From assembly GCA_021018995.1 (NCBI GenBank), contig CM037597.1, positions 10,615,299 through 10,679,298 on the forward strand: a stretch of 64,000 nucleotides of DNA. Reading direction: 5' to 3'. The translations under genes were made by a program, and so were the position numbers. The notes beneath the pieces are model-generated. The model did not search any database and was not told where the DNA came from. It was given only the letters and a program-made list of their open reading frames with translations. This stretch comes from Chloranthus sessilifolius (Eukaryota > Streptophyta > Magnoliopsida > Chloranthales > Chloranthaceae). Positions 20,701-33,689 of this stretch are shown one piece after another. How positions within the stretch are numbered: position 1 is the first letter of the stretch; every line of letters starts with the position of its first letter.

Positions 20701-22745
20701 TGATAGCCCAAATTTCAGCTCTTTGAAACCCGTGTCATCAGATCACCCGTTAGAGCGACCCCATGCTTACACGAACACTTGGCACAACCACAAAGTTATC
20801 TCAATTAAATAGATAGATTCATTAAACACATTAAAAAAAAAATACATTTCTAATGTAAACTTGATCAAAAATAACGGTTTTAAATCTCATGCCAATTGCA
20901 TGATTGGAAGAACCGAAATGAATCATCGATGACAGACATCTATCACCAACCAATAATTCACAAAATAATATCCAAAACGAATATATTACATGTCTATTAT
21001 AAATTCAAAAGTGGTTGGACGTACCAAACCAACCAAAACACAAATCTTGACTGTTCACTCACACATAATCTACTTGGGAAAGAAGTCCTCCGGTAGAGGC
21101 TCAATATCCTCCTCAGGTTCGTATTCAGGATCACTCTCTAGATCCTTCTCTAAATCCTCACCTGTCATGTATAGTCGAAAGGTGAGCTTACATCCAAGTT
21201 CAATAGGCAAAAACATTAGTAGTATTTAAATCTCATATCACAGCATAAAGTCTCATAACTGATTTTCATATGTGCATTTCACATTTTTCTCAATTGAATT
21301 TCATATGCTGTTTAAATCACACACACACGGATCTAAATCACATGCTTCATTTTAAAATATTTGTCATAACATAAAACATTAACTAAAATTATATTATAAG
21401 CAAATATAGCATTAGAAGCCGAATATAATACCGTTGGAAATCCAAACTATCGTCGTTCAAAGAATCATTTACACATATGCCCAAGCCCCTGCGTTAGGAG
21501 GGATGCTTGTGCCAAACACATATTACCGTTAGCCAGTAAGAAAGTTGAAAGGATATCCCGTCGTACCGGAGCACAATGAATGGATATCCCACCGTATCGG
21601 AGCACAATGGATTTATTTTACTAAACCTTAAATCAATGTGCAGTTTCTAACTTATAGTTTCACACCGTGTAAAATGGTACTTTATACTATTTTTTGAAAA
21701 CTAATAGTCTTACACATTTTCAGAATTCTCACGTATACACATCTTTCACATCACATTATTCTATTCAAAACTTGTTTGAATTAATGAATTTCACATTCTT
21801 GTCTCACAATTTCACATCACATTTATTATATTCAAAACTTGTTTGAAAATATAGAATATCACATGTTTATTTCACAAAACTTAATATGGCTTATCACATC
21901 ACATTACTTAACTTACACAAAACATATTCAAGTTAAATGATCATAAGTTTTTCCTACCTCAAGTCACGCTTAGCATATCTCAGACATAATTCCCTTGAGA
22001 ATCCACATATGCTCAACACGTTAATCCTACAGTCAAAGTGTCCAAATACCCCTTTAAAATGCTTAAGAAGAACCTAAGATACACATTTCCAAAGAATTCA
22101 CATAAAAAGAGTCAAAACTAACTTGACTCTATTTCTCGCGCGAGTGAGCTCTTAAGCTCGGGCGAGCGATTGAAATTTAGTCTACTGAAGATAAATTTTA
22201 CCTGCCGCCTCGAGTACGCTAGACCCTTCACGTGAGCGAGCTCTTAGTTCACTTAAACCCTCGCGCGAACGAGTGTCAGAGGCTCATGCCTTTCTGAAGG
22301 CTTCTCGCGTGAGCGAGCTTTGCAGCTCGGGCACGCAAGAGCAAGAGTTTCTTCATATCTGAGTTTTTTCTCAACTCGATCTTTTTTGTATTTCTTCCAT
22401 ACTTCTTACACATTATATTAAAACATTTATTTATAAAATTTACACACTTAAGTATCAATTTCTCACCTTCTAATCAAAGATTCACTCGAGGATCAGATCG
22501 TGTTCCTCACTTGCAAGCAAATGGGTTTCAAAAACCCATTTCGGTCTCTCCGAGCTCCACGATCACCACAACGCCGATACAATTGTATGTCGATCCTTCA
22601 CACACGAGTTTGCATGTGTTTCACTATGATCTAGTGGATCTTAACACAAGGATTCAAGCAATCCCTTTCTCTTCTCTTCAAACCCTTCTCTTCTTTCTTT
22701 TCTCTCCAACACACAAGAGAATAAACCCAACAAATGGGTCTTACA
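20701..22745 (-). mobile_element. 5' LTR of a truncated gypsy-type element (2045 bp)
   Basis: On the minus strand it starts TGTAAGACCCATTTG (at 22745) and ends GGGCTATCA (at 20701), next to an iMet primer-binding site. The TGTAAGACCC start and length resemble plant Tekay/Del-type LTRs. Between 22136 and 22330 it holds an array of CTCGCGCGAG / CTCGGGCGAGCG palindromes. The other end of the element is missing, so no target duplication can be tested. Confidence 0.75.
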
Positions 22746-23181
22746 CGTGAGTATCACCCCCTATCCAAGCAAATGCTTTGCCTCCTTGGAAAGCACAAAC
22801 ACATAACTTGTGTGTTTCACCTATCCACTTAACCTATTTGGTGTGAAACACATACACACTTAAGTGTGTGTTTAAAACCCTTAGGTTCCCTTGTGAACCA
22901 CACACACCACATACGTACACATATCGGTTTGACTTACGTGTTTTCCCAAGACTCGGGGATATTACATTCTCTCTCTATATCTGCAGAGAAGATTTAACTA
23001 TGAAAATCATGGGTTACAGAGATCTAGAAGCCAACTCTTCGGTTGCAAAGATATAAACCTCTTTAAGTTAAAAATACTTGCTCTCTCTCTCCCCCTGCAC
23101 TCTCATCACTCTCTCATGCTCTCTCTCTCTCTCTCTCTCCCTGGATCTCTATCTTTTTCTCTCGCTACTCTCTATCCTCTC
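22746..23181. other. Flank with CACACTTAAGTGTGTG palindrome and CT-rich run
   Basis: No gene. Contains CACACTTAAGTGTGTG (near 22855-22872), repeated TGTGTTTCACC/GGTGTGAAACACA complementary pieces, and CT-rich simple sequence at about 23077-23180 that borders the next LTR. Confidence 0.55.
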
Positions 23182-25805
23182 TGTAACGACCTTAAAATTC
23201 TGAATAAGAACTTGACTGTTTCGATATGCGTGCTCGACACAGAAATTGAGACATATTAAAATTTTTTAAATTGATATTACTAGAAATAATATTAATCCGC
23301 ATGTAGATAAAGCCATGTGCGCTTTCTCCCTTAAGTCCAAGTCTTGTAGGACGTTGGTGGAGCGTGCTACGCTATAGCATTAGTATGAACGCTTCACACC
23401 GGAGCCAAGCTTAGGGAGTAAACTAAAATATCAGAGATATTTCAGTCCCTTAGCTTATAAGAGAAGAAATGGGACCTAAAATGTTCATTTTCCTTCTTCT
23501 TCTACTTGTTCTGAAAAACCTAAACCTAAGCTAAGAGATGATGGTTGGAATTGCTTTTCGGAGAACTGTATGTGAGAGAACCTAGGTTAGAGATTACTTG
23601 ATTAGAGAGGTTGAAATTAGCGTTGATACGGCGAATCTTCTCAACGGAGGTGTGCTATCGCTACGTGTCGAAGCGAAGCCACAAATTACCATCTCCGATT
23701 CAAGGGGGTGACAAATCCCAAATACAGGATCTGAAACCTTCTCTAATTGCGTTTGCTGAGACCCCGAAAGGGCCCAAATAGAGGTGAGTCTTTGCATTTA
23801 AGAAGGGCAAGATTAAAGCCTCTTATACTGTGTTTATGTGGGTGTAGAGATGGTTAAAAACCATTAATGAAGGAGGTTAAATGGGTAAAATAGGTGACAG
23901 CCATTAATGACAGAGAAGCTGTCATTATTGATCGATCAATGAGAAGCATTGATCGATCAATTCATAAAAATCTTAAATAGGAACAGTGGGGGGCTCCTTT
24001 CTAGAAGTTCAATGCCCGAGAGGCATTGATCGATCAATTTGTTAATTGATCGATCAATTATGAGGATTGACCGATCACAGAAAGAATGATCGATCAATGA
24101 CAAAGATTGATCGATCAATAAAGGTATTAATCGATCACTGGCATGTATTGATCGATCAATAAGGGTATTGATCGATCAATCTGTATAAAGTGAGAATGAG
24201 AACAGGAAGAAGGAAATTTGAAATTTTAGATTGGTGATCGATCATTGAGGTCATTGATCGATCAATGAGACAGATTGATCGATCTACTAAGCTAGCGATC
24301 GATCAATTTTCCTCTGTCAACTGTGAAGAGTAAGGATCTATTGATCGATCAATTGAAGCATTGATTGATCAATAAGAGGAGGTGATCGATCAATAGAGGC
24401 TATTGATCGATCAATTAACCTTATTACCTAGGAGTATTTGGAGGGGATTGATCGATCAATGACCTAGGAAGAGGATTGATCGATCAATCAAGGTGTTGAT
24501 CGATCAATCACCCCTATTTTCTGTCTGTTTTATCTTTGTAAATTGAATACTACAAGACATCGCGCCAGTTAACATTCTAACATCTCTGATACTTAGTGTA
24601 CTATATTTATGGTCTAGGATCAGACCTTGACGTTCAGAAAAGCTTTGAATTTGCTTAGAAAGGTCTGACCTGAGGTAGGGGAATTCAATTGAAATTACAT
24701 TTATTCTTGATCTCATGGATTCCAAATGTTCTGTATTTGACTGCATAAGTCTGATTTCACTTTCTAATCATGTTTAGCATGTGTGAAAACCATATTATAT
24801 CTGACACCTGATTTTCGTTAAGTATAATATGTCTTCATGTGATTTGAGGTTTATTAATCTGATGAATCTCACCGACTCGGCGGTATATCCGTGTTTGGCA
24901 CAATCGTGCATCTGCTTGGAAATCTTCGGTACAATTGTACTTCATAGTTGAGGCATTGTTGCATTCCTGAAATTGCTCGTGTGAACGACGATGGTCGGGA
25001 TTACCCATCGGACCAAATCTGGCTACCATGTGCTATACTCACGGGAGTTACTTAAGTTTACTATTCTAAGTCATTAAACACTGTATACATAACATTTTGA
25101 AAACTCTAATAAGATCTGTTTGCTTGATAAATTCTGCATATTTGAAACATCTGCTTGCATCTGTTCAATTCTGTCAATAACTTCTGGAACCATGTTTTAC
25201 AATTAAGATGCAATTTTAACTGAAATTCTTCTACTGAGCTTAGATGGTTAGCTCACCCTGTTTTCTATAACAATTATAGGTTATGAGGATAGAGCTCCCA
25301 ACACCGAGAGCGACCTTTACTACCAGCCTGATCCAGAGGCTGAGGCCGAGGAGGAGGATACTGACGTCCAGGCAGACGATTTTTATCCTTAGTCTGGGTA
25401 CTAATTGTCATTTATTTTGGGGATTTTTGTATGATACTCTGAATTATTGTGAGCCTGGTGGCCACTTTCTGTATTTACTTTCTAAAGATGTTTTTACTTG
25501 TATTATTATACATTCTATAGGAACCACTATCAGTAACCATTGTTTGGGTGATGGATGTCCATCACCAGTGATTCTTCTTGGTTCCTTTTTGAGGATGCAT
25601 ATTCTTTTGATATTTATATATATATGCGTTGTTTATTTCTTCTCTCTTTTAAAAGCCATATATGATGACTCGATCTGCCACTGTTGGACAGTGTCTGCTC
25701 TGATTTTCGCTAGACGAGTAGACACTCTGTGATTTATTCTGGAGATCATCCAGAGTATGATCCTGATGGCACGGATTTTTGGGCATAAAAATTCGGGTTG
25801 TCACA
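23182..25805 (+). mobile_element. Solo LTR, gypsy type, 2624 bp, TSD CTCTC
   Basis: Starts TGTAACGACCTTAAAATTC and ends ATTCGGGTTGTCACA, a complementary TGTAACGACC.../...GGGTTGTCACA pair typical of plant Tekay/Del LTRs. CTCTC lies on both sides (23177-23181, 25806-25810); because the site is CT-rich the duplication alone is weak, but the ends are diagnostic. No internal region remains. It contains the TTGATCGATCAA array at 23926-24515. The ~150-codon frame at 25283-25732 lies near the LTR end and has no supported function. Confidence 0.85.
23926..24515. repeat. Array of ~18 TGATCGATCA palindromes inside the solo LTR
   Basis: ATTGATCGATCAAT or close variants (GATCGATCA core) occur about 18 times in 590 bp, with three more one-mismatch variants (GACCGATCA, AATCGATCA, GATTGATCA). 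Spacers of 8-40 bp are unrelated. The palindrome is conserved while the spacers are not, so this is not an ordinary tandem array. Confidence 0.9.
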
Positions 25806-25810
25806 CTCTC

Positions 25811-25973
25811 TCTGTCTTCCTTAACTCTTAATCCATTTTATTGAAACCTAATTCTAAATCTCTAATTACTAAATTCTAATTTTTAATTCACTAATTTAAT
25901 ATTAAATCTATTTTCTAATTTTGGAATATCTAATTTACAAAACTCTAAACCCATTTCTCAATTCTTTTCTAGT

Positions 25974-26022
<49 letters not shown>

Positions 26023-27627
26023 CTTTCTTGTCTGGAGTTTGATTTTATTATTGATGGTGGTGTTTATTGTTTGGACTTGACTCTCCTGACTTTCATTTAA
26101 ATACCAAAATAGTGTTTAAATGATCTTACACCATCAATGGTTTGAGATGTGGGTGATCTGTACTACCAATGTTATTGAGCATAAATTAAAGTGCAAAATG
26201 TCCTAAATTGGTCTTTTAGGGAAATTTAAATCATCAAATCTATAGATTTTAATGTGTATTATTAGTTGGGTACTGGGTAGCAATTTTTGTGACTAAAGAT
26301 TCTTGCCGCGTAATTGATGGTTCCACCTTTTACACCGTTGACTACCTTGAATCATATGTTAGAGATATTTTTTCGTGCTAATATTTCACGCATTACATCT
26401 TACAATCATGGCCCGAATATCAAACGGTCAAATGTTGATTCCATGAAACCCACATTCGTGAATACAGTGCACCATAGTACGTCATGATCATAGTTACTTT
26501 TGGGATGTTTTTCATGTGTAATCAATACTTGGCCCTCTCATATGTGGGCCATGATCTTAAGATCTAATTTGTGAAAGATTAGGAGGACCTCAATCATCTA
26601 GTTCGAAGCAATCAACGGTGTGAGTGGTAGAATCAATAGTTGTTCATTCCATTAGGCAAAGTGTCATGTGATTTTAGGGCCACTTTTTATATATTTGTAT
26701 GACATGGAATAAAAAACTTAATCGTTTGATGGCGCGCCCATGGTCTCAAGATCCTTTGTGTGAAAGATTGGAATGAAAAATGATGAGGATTGTCTGATTC
26801 CGTGCAGTCCCCAGGTTTTAGTGTAGACAACGCTTACCATTAATTAGGCAAAAATAGAGGTACCCTATAATTTATATGACTGCATTTTGGTTAGGTTTTT
26901 TGGACCAAAGAGCATCTCTTCGCCTCCAATGGAAACTGCTTTTTAAGTTTGGTAATACAGCTCCCCGCCTCATTTGTACTGGCAGCTAGTTTAAGTGATA
27001 AACCTGATCTCTTTTTGCTCTCTATCAAAGCAGAGTTTATGTGCTCTTACGGGGACTAGGCAGAGAGTGGTGTGCTCTTGTAAGAGCTAACCCAAATGCA
27101 TTAAAATTTATGGACAAACATGCATGGTTTGAAATCTCGAAAATCCGATACATATTTAAGTAGGCGTCTCGGCGATTTGATAAGAAACGATGACATGCTT
27201 TGATCTTACACCATTAAAGTATATTTCACTATTATTTACATTGCACATATCTATGATTAATCTAAAGAGTGTGGCTGTCCATAATTAGAACATATCTCAA
27301 TTAAAAAATCACACTTAGAGAACAATTTTATGTCGTACGATCATTGAGCTTCAATATTAGCCGTTACAAATTAGGAATAATAGTAGATATTTGATTGGGA
27401 ATGATAGCCGTTCACAGGCTCACAAATAGGATCCAATGAGTGAAAATATTGCCACACGTACAAAGTGACGATCAGTACACTTACCAAGTGTTCATTGATG
27501 TAACATCCTATACAAATGTAATTTTAAAAATATAAGTTTTTCTTCAGCGTCTCAGGCCGGGTAGTATGATTATCATCTTGCTCAACCCCGGTGCCAAACA
27601 TATGATAGATCACTTTCATGTGGCACG
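25811..27627. other. Intergenic: (TA)n and Mutator-like MITE fragments, no gene
   Basis: (TA)n at about 25976-26020. The 26340-26870 stretch contains two rounds of the MITE-family interior ('AAGATC...TTGTGTGAAAGATT'), a CACTTTTTATATATTTG segment and an end GCAAAAATAGAGGTACCC, so it is probably one or two old elements. A CATGGTTTGAAATCTCG end lies near 27123. No coding region supported. Confidence 0.5.
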
Positions 27628-27632
27628 TGATC

Positions 27633-29632
27633 TGTGACGATCCGACTTTTCCAATCCCTCAGGTATAGGAAAGGCCGGTTCGCCAACCTATCGAATAAAC
27701 GATAAGCCGGACAAACAGGGCACATATCAGAGTAAAGCGCAATAAATATCCATAGCTAAAATAAATGCGGAAGCAATTAAAAGTAAAGAACCACCGATGA
27801 TGGCCGACCATCATCGAAACATGGCTCATAACAGAAATCAACGGCAAATATAAAACTATGGTATCCAACTAAAATGGGCCCACATATGCAAGTCTAACAC
27901 ACACCACAAATAAGAAAATCAGTAAGTTCTATATCGAAAACTCTCAGAGGAACCTCAAGCTCTTCCTCAGCACGAGTCGATCAGCCTCACATACCGAATA
28001 GCCGTTAATACATGAACACTGGACGTATAGTCTGGAGTGAGCTAACCAACAAAGCTCAGAGAAGAAAGACATCTACATTTTACTTTAACTAATATGGTTT
28101 CAAAACAAATATCGAATATAGCTTGTCAAACATATAAGCGGATAATAAATCAATTTAGGTGCGAAATCATATGTAAGATTTATTTCTAAATGTGTGAAAA
28201 CAGTTTCAAGAATGTATGCAAGTGTTTCAAATGTCTTAGTTTCTCTAACTCTATATGCAAAGTTAATTCATTCTACTTAATCCTCAACTTAAAATACCTC
28301 CGAGTAAACTATATCTCAGAGCGGGAATATAGCCGATGGGAACCCCTACCTACCATCGCGTTCATGAACCCTTTTCAGATGCAACAAGCCCCCGTAATGA
28401 GGGAAACTTGTGCGTGAAGTTGTTCAGAATTTTGAGGGTCGTTCAGTCAATCATAAAACAAATGCGTATACTAATATAATCGGATGGAAGTCTCTTATAC
28501 ATAGTTCGGTGTTCTTGATTTCGATCTTTAGAGCTTAAGCGATTCAGTTCGTGATTCAGGTAGATTTAGATTTTTAGTCATTCATATCAATTTCAATTTA
28601 CAGATGTGATTTCAATGGCATATGCAAGTTTAAAGATTTTAATTCAAAATATCCATGCGAATTAAAATAAAATACTGTAAAGATGAGATTCTCCTACCTA
28701 AAACTCGGAGTTATGCGAAGTCAAGCAAGGTCCTATTGATGGCCTCTCGCCCTCAATCTACATCACAATATACGTTCATGCATTAAGATAAACTCTAATT
28801 ACTAATAATATAGACCTATTTAAGCGTTTCCTCAAAAACAAGTCAAAACAGGCAAGTTGCGCCAATCCTAGAATTTGACGTAACATTCTCATATTTTTTT
28901 GACTATCAAGACGATTGATTCATGTGTTGGTCAAAACATGAAAGTTGTAGATTTTTATATTAGCTTTCCAACGCAAAAAGAATCGTCTCAATCGGAGTTC
29001 GAGATAAAAAGTTATGACTAAAATACTAAGACAATACCGGAGTTCGGTGATACCTCGCTCGAGCGATGATAAAAATCGACGGGTTTCCTCAACGATTCGC
29101 GCCGCGATCGATCCCACGAGTTCACAGAGACAACTCCAACACGCCCCCAATGATCTCAACCTCTCCCAATATCCAACTACGAATTCAAGGTTGATTCAAG
29201 TTCTTTCTAAGGTTTAAGTGTTTTCAACAAAGAGGGTTCTAGAGAAGGAGGTTTTCTAAACCGATCTCCTACGATGATTGAAGAAGAGAGAAGAAGGAGT
29301 TTCACACGGTTGGGTAACTATCCTCTCTTAACAAAACTTAGTATAACACGGGAATGCAATTCCTTCTTATAATAGGATTGCTCACAAAGTAAAACACACA
29401 CACACATCTTATGTATTATACACTTCTAATTTTAAAACTCAAGTCCGGTGTTGAGCGGCTACACCGAGGTCGGTGCACAACTTTCGCACGAGGGTCCAAA
29501 TGGGCTCTAAATTAAAATCTATTCGCACAATCACATCTAGATAAAAATCCAAAACAAATGGTGACGTCGGTTGCCGAGCCGAATACACACACAGGGTCAG
29601 TCTAACTCGGGTTCAAAATACGGGTCTTTACA
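27633..29632 (-). mobile_element. Solo LTR, gypsy type, 2000 bp, TSD TGATC
   Basis: On the minus strand it begins TGTAAAGACCCGTATTTTG and ends GGAAAAGTCGGATCGTCACA. TGATC flanks it exactly at 27628-27632 and 29633-29637. It carries the shared ~80-bp module (about 28930-29015) and a CTCGCTCGAGCG palindrome nearby (about 29055). No internal sequence. Open frames of 67-79 codons inside are chance. Confidence 0.93.
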
Positions 29633-29637
29633 TGATC

Positions 29638-29912
29638 TCTAAAATAACACCCATCTTAAAGTGATCAGCCATGTGACGTGATTTTTAAAAAAAATTATAA
29701 TTTTTGCCTTTCAAAAACTGGTCAAATTTTCTCATCCCCTATCTAAACTTACCTTGAAAATTTCAATCTTCGCTAGGTTTTGGACTATGGAGTATGGGTA
29801 CACACTGCTTATAATTTTTTTCAGACAGACTTAATCATCCCTGAGCAAGTAGTTGTGGCACCGGACGCCTTGGATGAGTGCCACATGGAGCTCATCTAGT
29901 TCGAATGCACGG

Positions 29913-29916
<4 letters not shown>
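29638..29916. other. Intergenic, nothing recognised
   Basis: AT-rich spacer between a solo LTR and an AT microsatellite. No gene. Confidence 0.4.

Positions 29917-29991
<75 letters not shown>
29917..29991. repeat. (AT)n microsatellite, ~75 bp
   Basis: The longest perfect alternating AT tract in the window. Confidence 0.95.
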
Positions 29992-29992
<1 letters not shown>

Positions 29993-30084
29993 AGGGCGAT
30001 GATTGTGTAGTCCAATGTAGCCCAAAATGCTACACATGGATCAGTTGTGTTGGAGCAACTTAGACAAGATTGATCAAGTGTCAT

Positions 30085-30146
30085 TTAAAAAAATTGAACA
30101 TAATTCGATTTATATATATAAATTGAATTATGCTCAATTTTTTTTA
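30085..30146. repeat. Long palindrome (hairpin) with TATATATA centre
   Basis: The left arm AAAAAAATTGAACATAATTC pairs with the right arm GAATTATGCTCAATTTTTTT with about two mismatches. The arms continue inward through GATTTA/TAAATT to a TATATATA centre. The arms partly extend outward (GTGTCATTT/AAGTGGC). Possibly a very short foldback element. Confidence 0.8.
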
Positions 30147-30358
30147 AGTGGCTTCAATTTATGTGAAGCCGATTCCCTGCAATATAGTCATAGGGGATGA
30201 ACTCTAGATGGTGGCCAGTTGGGCACTATGTGTGAGCCAACCCGAGGATTTGATGCCATGGTAATATACGGAAGGTCAATCACTTACTATCTAATTTTTT
30301 TAAAAAAAATACTTTTCCATTGTTGAATATTGGGTCAAATTTAGAAAACAATTCAATA

Positions 30359-31728
30359 TAATGTGACTTTCTAAGTGTTCTCGCAAGCGCACGAATCGTA
30401 TTATATAATAACGAGTGCGGAGTACGAGGTCAATCCCACGAGAAAGATATGATAAAACTGAAAGGAATAAAAGGATCAATCTAAAAGTTTTATCAAATAA
30501 AAATAATCTTAACCTACCCAACCCAAGCTTGAGAGATGATAAGATAAATAAATCATACAATCATGAACGTAATCAAGAGAAAAGATAAATGGCTAGGATA
30601 CTAAATCCTCCCCTCCTTAGTCAAATAGTCACTATTTTAGATCCGACGGTTAGAACTAACTAGATGAATAACCACATAGATTATCGAAGTCAATCAATAA
30701 ATTATGGAAAATATAACGATAAAATCACAATAAATCATTAATGTTTTATTCTTCCAAACAAATAAACAATAGGTTGTAGACATTCACTGTATTCGATAAA
30801 TATTTAATCACAACGAATAAAAGAATCTACTATAATCAATTAAATCTATATTAGGGTTTTTAATCACAAGCCTAAGATCATGAAAAGAGCATAACTAAAT
30901 CTCATATCGCAAATCCGTGATTAGATTCTAACAATAGGTAAGAGCAATTATCAATAAACCACAGAAACATCTAGCTTCTTTAGAAAACCAAATCCAACCT
31001 ATGAATAGACCTTCAAATGAGATTCATTAGATCCTAAAATCCTAAAAGTTTAGGGACACATTACTACATAAAATATAGAACAATTTAAAATAAAGCAATA
31101 AAAACTCATTTAAAATATCAAAAGCTTAACCACAAATTTGCTATTTGATAAATAGAGCGGCTAGAGGTACAAATCTCCTTTGAAAATGCTACTTTAATCT
31201 AGGGTTAAACTCTTTTTCTCTAAGCAAAAAGATAGAAAATTAGAAAGTAAATATAAAAAGAAAACTCCCTAACCCTAACTCAGGCTCCCATATTTATAGA
31301 GTTACCCTTTTAAACCCTAATGTTTTTCCAAACTCAAAATCCATATTTTTCTCGATCGATTGATTTATGAAATTTGATTGCTCAATTTAAATCCAAGTAG
31401 AAATCATGAACTTTTTCTTTAAACCTCAATCGATTGATTTTCACCCTAGAAAAGGTCTCAAATTTGACTGTATCCCATCATTTGTCTCGATCGTCCAATA
31501 TTTATAGCTTGATCGATTGATTTTCAATTATCACTAAGGGATGTGCTGTTTTGAGTACCTGGATTCCGGTGAATGCTTGCATTATGCCCCTTTATACTTC
31601 ATAATTATTCCAACAATTATTTTCTCTTTTAATCTCGAAATCTCAATGAAAACCATTAGATTGCTCTCATTGGACTGCTAAGTGTTAGATTTAGAGTGTG
31701 AAATATTATCATATTTCCCCATTTATCA
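30359..31728 (-). mobile_element. Solo LTR, 1370 bp, TSD CAATA
   Basis: On the minus strand it begins TGATAAATGGGGAAATATGA and ends AGAAAGTCACATTA, so the last bases are TA instead of CA. CAATA flanks both sides (30354-30358, 31729-31733). The start and the CTCGTACTCCGCAC...GATTCGTGC end region match the 18111-19772 LTR, so it is a relative. Contains CTCGATCGATTGA-type palindromes at about 31350-31530. Its left third lies outside, and the rest inside, the tandem duplication starting near 30703. Confidence 0.88.
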
Positions 31729-33599
31729 CAATACACCATGTTTGCGTTGAGTTTAATCTTACATGGACAATTATAGGCTGGTCTATTGGCTTACAAGATC
31801 TTGGGTATCACTACTCATTGCTAATTGGATTTGAGTTGGATGTTTAAATTTATCAAGCATCATTTGATACCGATACGAATCAGCAATACTTATCAGTATT
31901 TAATTTGGTGAACCGATGGTACCGATATGGCCACGATATAATATCGGGGTCACACCGTTATTGGTAATGGCCGCTACAGGCTTGTATTGGCCGATACCTT
32001 CTTCATTTGATTTTTTCTTTTAAAATAACAATGTACTGTATCAGTATTGACTGATATCCATGGTGGACCGATAACCGATACCTGATTTGACACCTTGATT
32101 TGGAGGGAAAAAAATAGAAGGCTTTTCGGCACGCGCTTTTGTGTGTAAGCGTGCACCTCCAGGGTCCAGTTGAGTCCAACATAGCCGCCAAAATCGGGCC
32201 ACAGACCACATGGGATCCAACTGGGCCATGTTTGTTGGGTTGATCCGTGTAGGGCCTGGGTTAGATCCTGTTTCCATCCTTAGTATTTGGTAGACGGGTA
32301 CCACTTATGGTACACGTGCCATCAATTTTATTTGAATTTGAAGCAAATATAAATCAAATTGAAATATGTTCACGTGCATAAAATTTGAAGAAGAATGGAG
32401 TCGGTCCAACTAATTAAGCTTCTTCCCAGTAAGCTTCCAAAATTTGGCCCACTTAATTAAGTCTAACATTTTCTTTTGTTTGGACATCAATTTTGTATTG
32501 TATTGTAGTATTTTCCTCAAATTTTCTGTTTTGAACCCTCATGGAGACTTTTAGTGGGTGCAAGTTGTCACAATACATATATATATACACACACACGCAC
32601 ATAAGAAAAGGAGGAAGGTCACCATCCTCCAAGCTTCCACATGAAGCTCCACATGGCACCCAAAATATTGTTTTGCTGTCACGTGGAGCTCCGGTGTATT
32701 GCTTAGATCATCTTTAAGAAAAAAATAAAAACTCATCTCCAACATGTTTTTTGAACCGTGCAATATGAACTAATGAAACTCGTCAAACTTTGATTTGTCG
32801 GTTTAAAAAGTTTTTTTTAAAATTTTGTTTTTTAATATTGATCTGAGCCATCCACATGTGCTTCACGTAGCACCCCAACAATGTTTTAGTGCCACGTGTG
32901 CCTCCACGTTGACCTTAGAGGACGGAGACCGTCTTCCCTTGAAGTATGGAACCGGCTCCCATATATATATATATAAAATAATTTAGGGTGTCCCTAGCAT
33001 ACACTTGGACTAATTTCTAAGGATGTGTTTGGGATTGCTCTTTAGAGGCAAAGAGTAGCTCACTTAAAAGAGCAAGTTTAAATTGCTATTTTAAAGAGAC
33101 TCAAATTTCGCTCTTTCACTTTCTGCACTAAGAGCACTTACAATCAAACACAGTATCATATTAAATTGCTCTGGCCAAAAGTAAAGAGCTGCTATTTAAC
33201 TCCAAAGAGTAATCCCAAACACAACCTAAAGGATGCCCTTGCCATTACCATGCCACATGTATACCTCACAAGGCATCTAGTTATTGCAACAGAGGAGTCA
33301 CTGCTTTGAACCACGAACCTCTAAAGCAAATCCCAGTCATCAATCATTAATTGCCACCATGGTTACAAAAAAACTCCGTTTTCTATTAAAATATATGTAT
33401 AAAACTTATATTTTCCAAGAAACATATAAAAAATCATTTTATAGAAAGAAAGAAAAAGGGGAAAGTCACCTTTTTTTCGTTTCTCTTTCATGTCCCTTTC
33501 TTTTCCCTTACCATTTTTTGTCCTTTGTTTTCCGATTTTTTTTCTTGTGGTTTCATTCCCGTTCTTTTCAAAAAAATGTGCATATTTTTAGGTTGTCAA

Positions 33600-33672
33600 C
33601 AATTTTTTATTAATAGCTATAGCTTAATAGCTATAGTTTTTTACTGCCGTTAATAGTCTTATTTTTTGTAGT
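33600..33672. mobile_element. Truncated CACTA-type MITE in the left duplication copy
   Basis: Ends CTTATTTTTTGTAGTG like the complete MITEs, preceded by ACTGCCGTTAATAG. The left end is missing, and the sequence is absent from the matching place of the right copy (about 58725-58745). Confidence 0.55.
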
Positions 33673-33689
33673 GATCAATAATCATAAGG

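Noticed and set aside
23926..24515. CRISPR-like array
   Set aside because: The repeat is a 12-14-bp palindrome with irregular 8-40-bp spacers inside a plant LTR; no cas genes, and the host is a eukaryote.
25283..25732. 149-codon frame with hydrophobic stretches
   Set aside because: It lies wholly inside the solo LTR 23182-25805, where such frames in related LTRs are not conserved genes.
29831..30037. 68-codon frame with Tyr-Ile repeats
   Set aside because: Translation of the AT microsatellite at 29917-29991.
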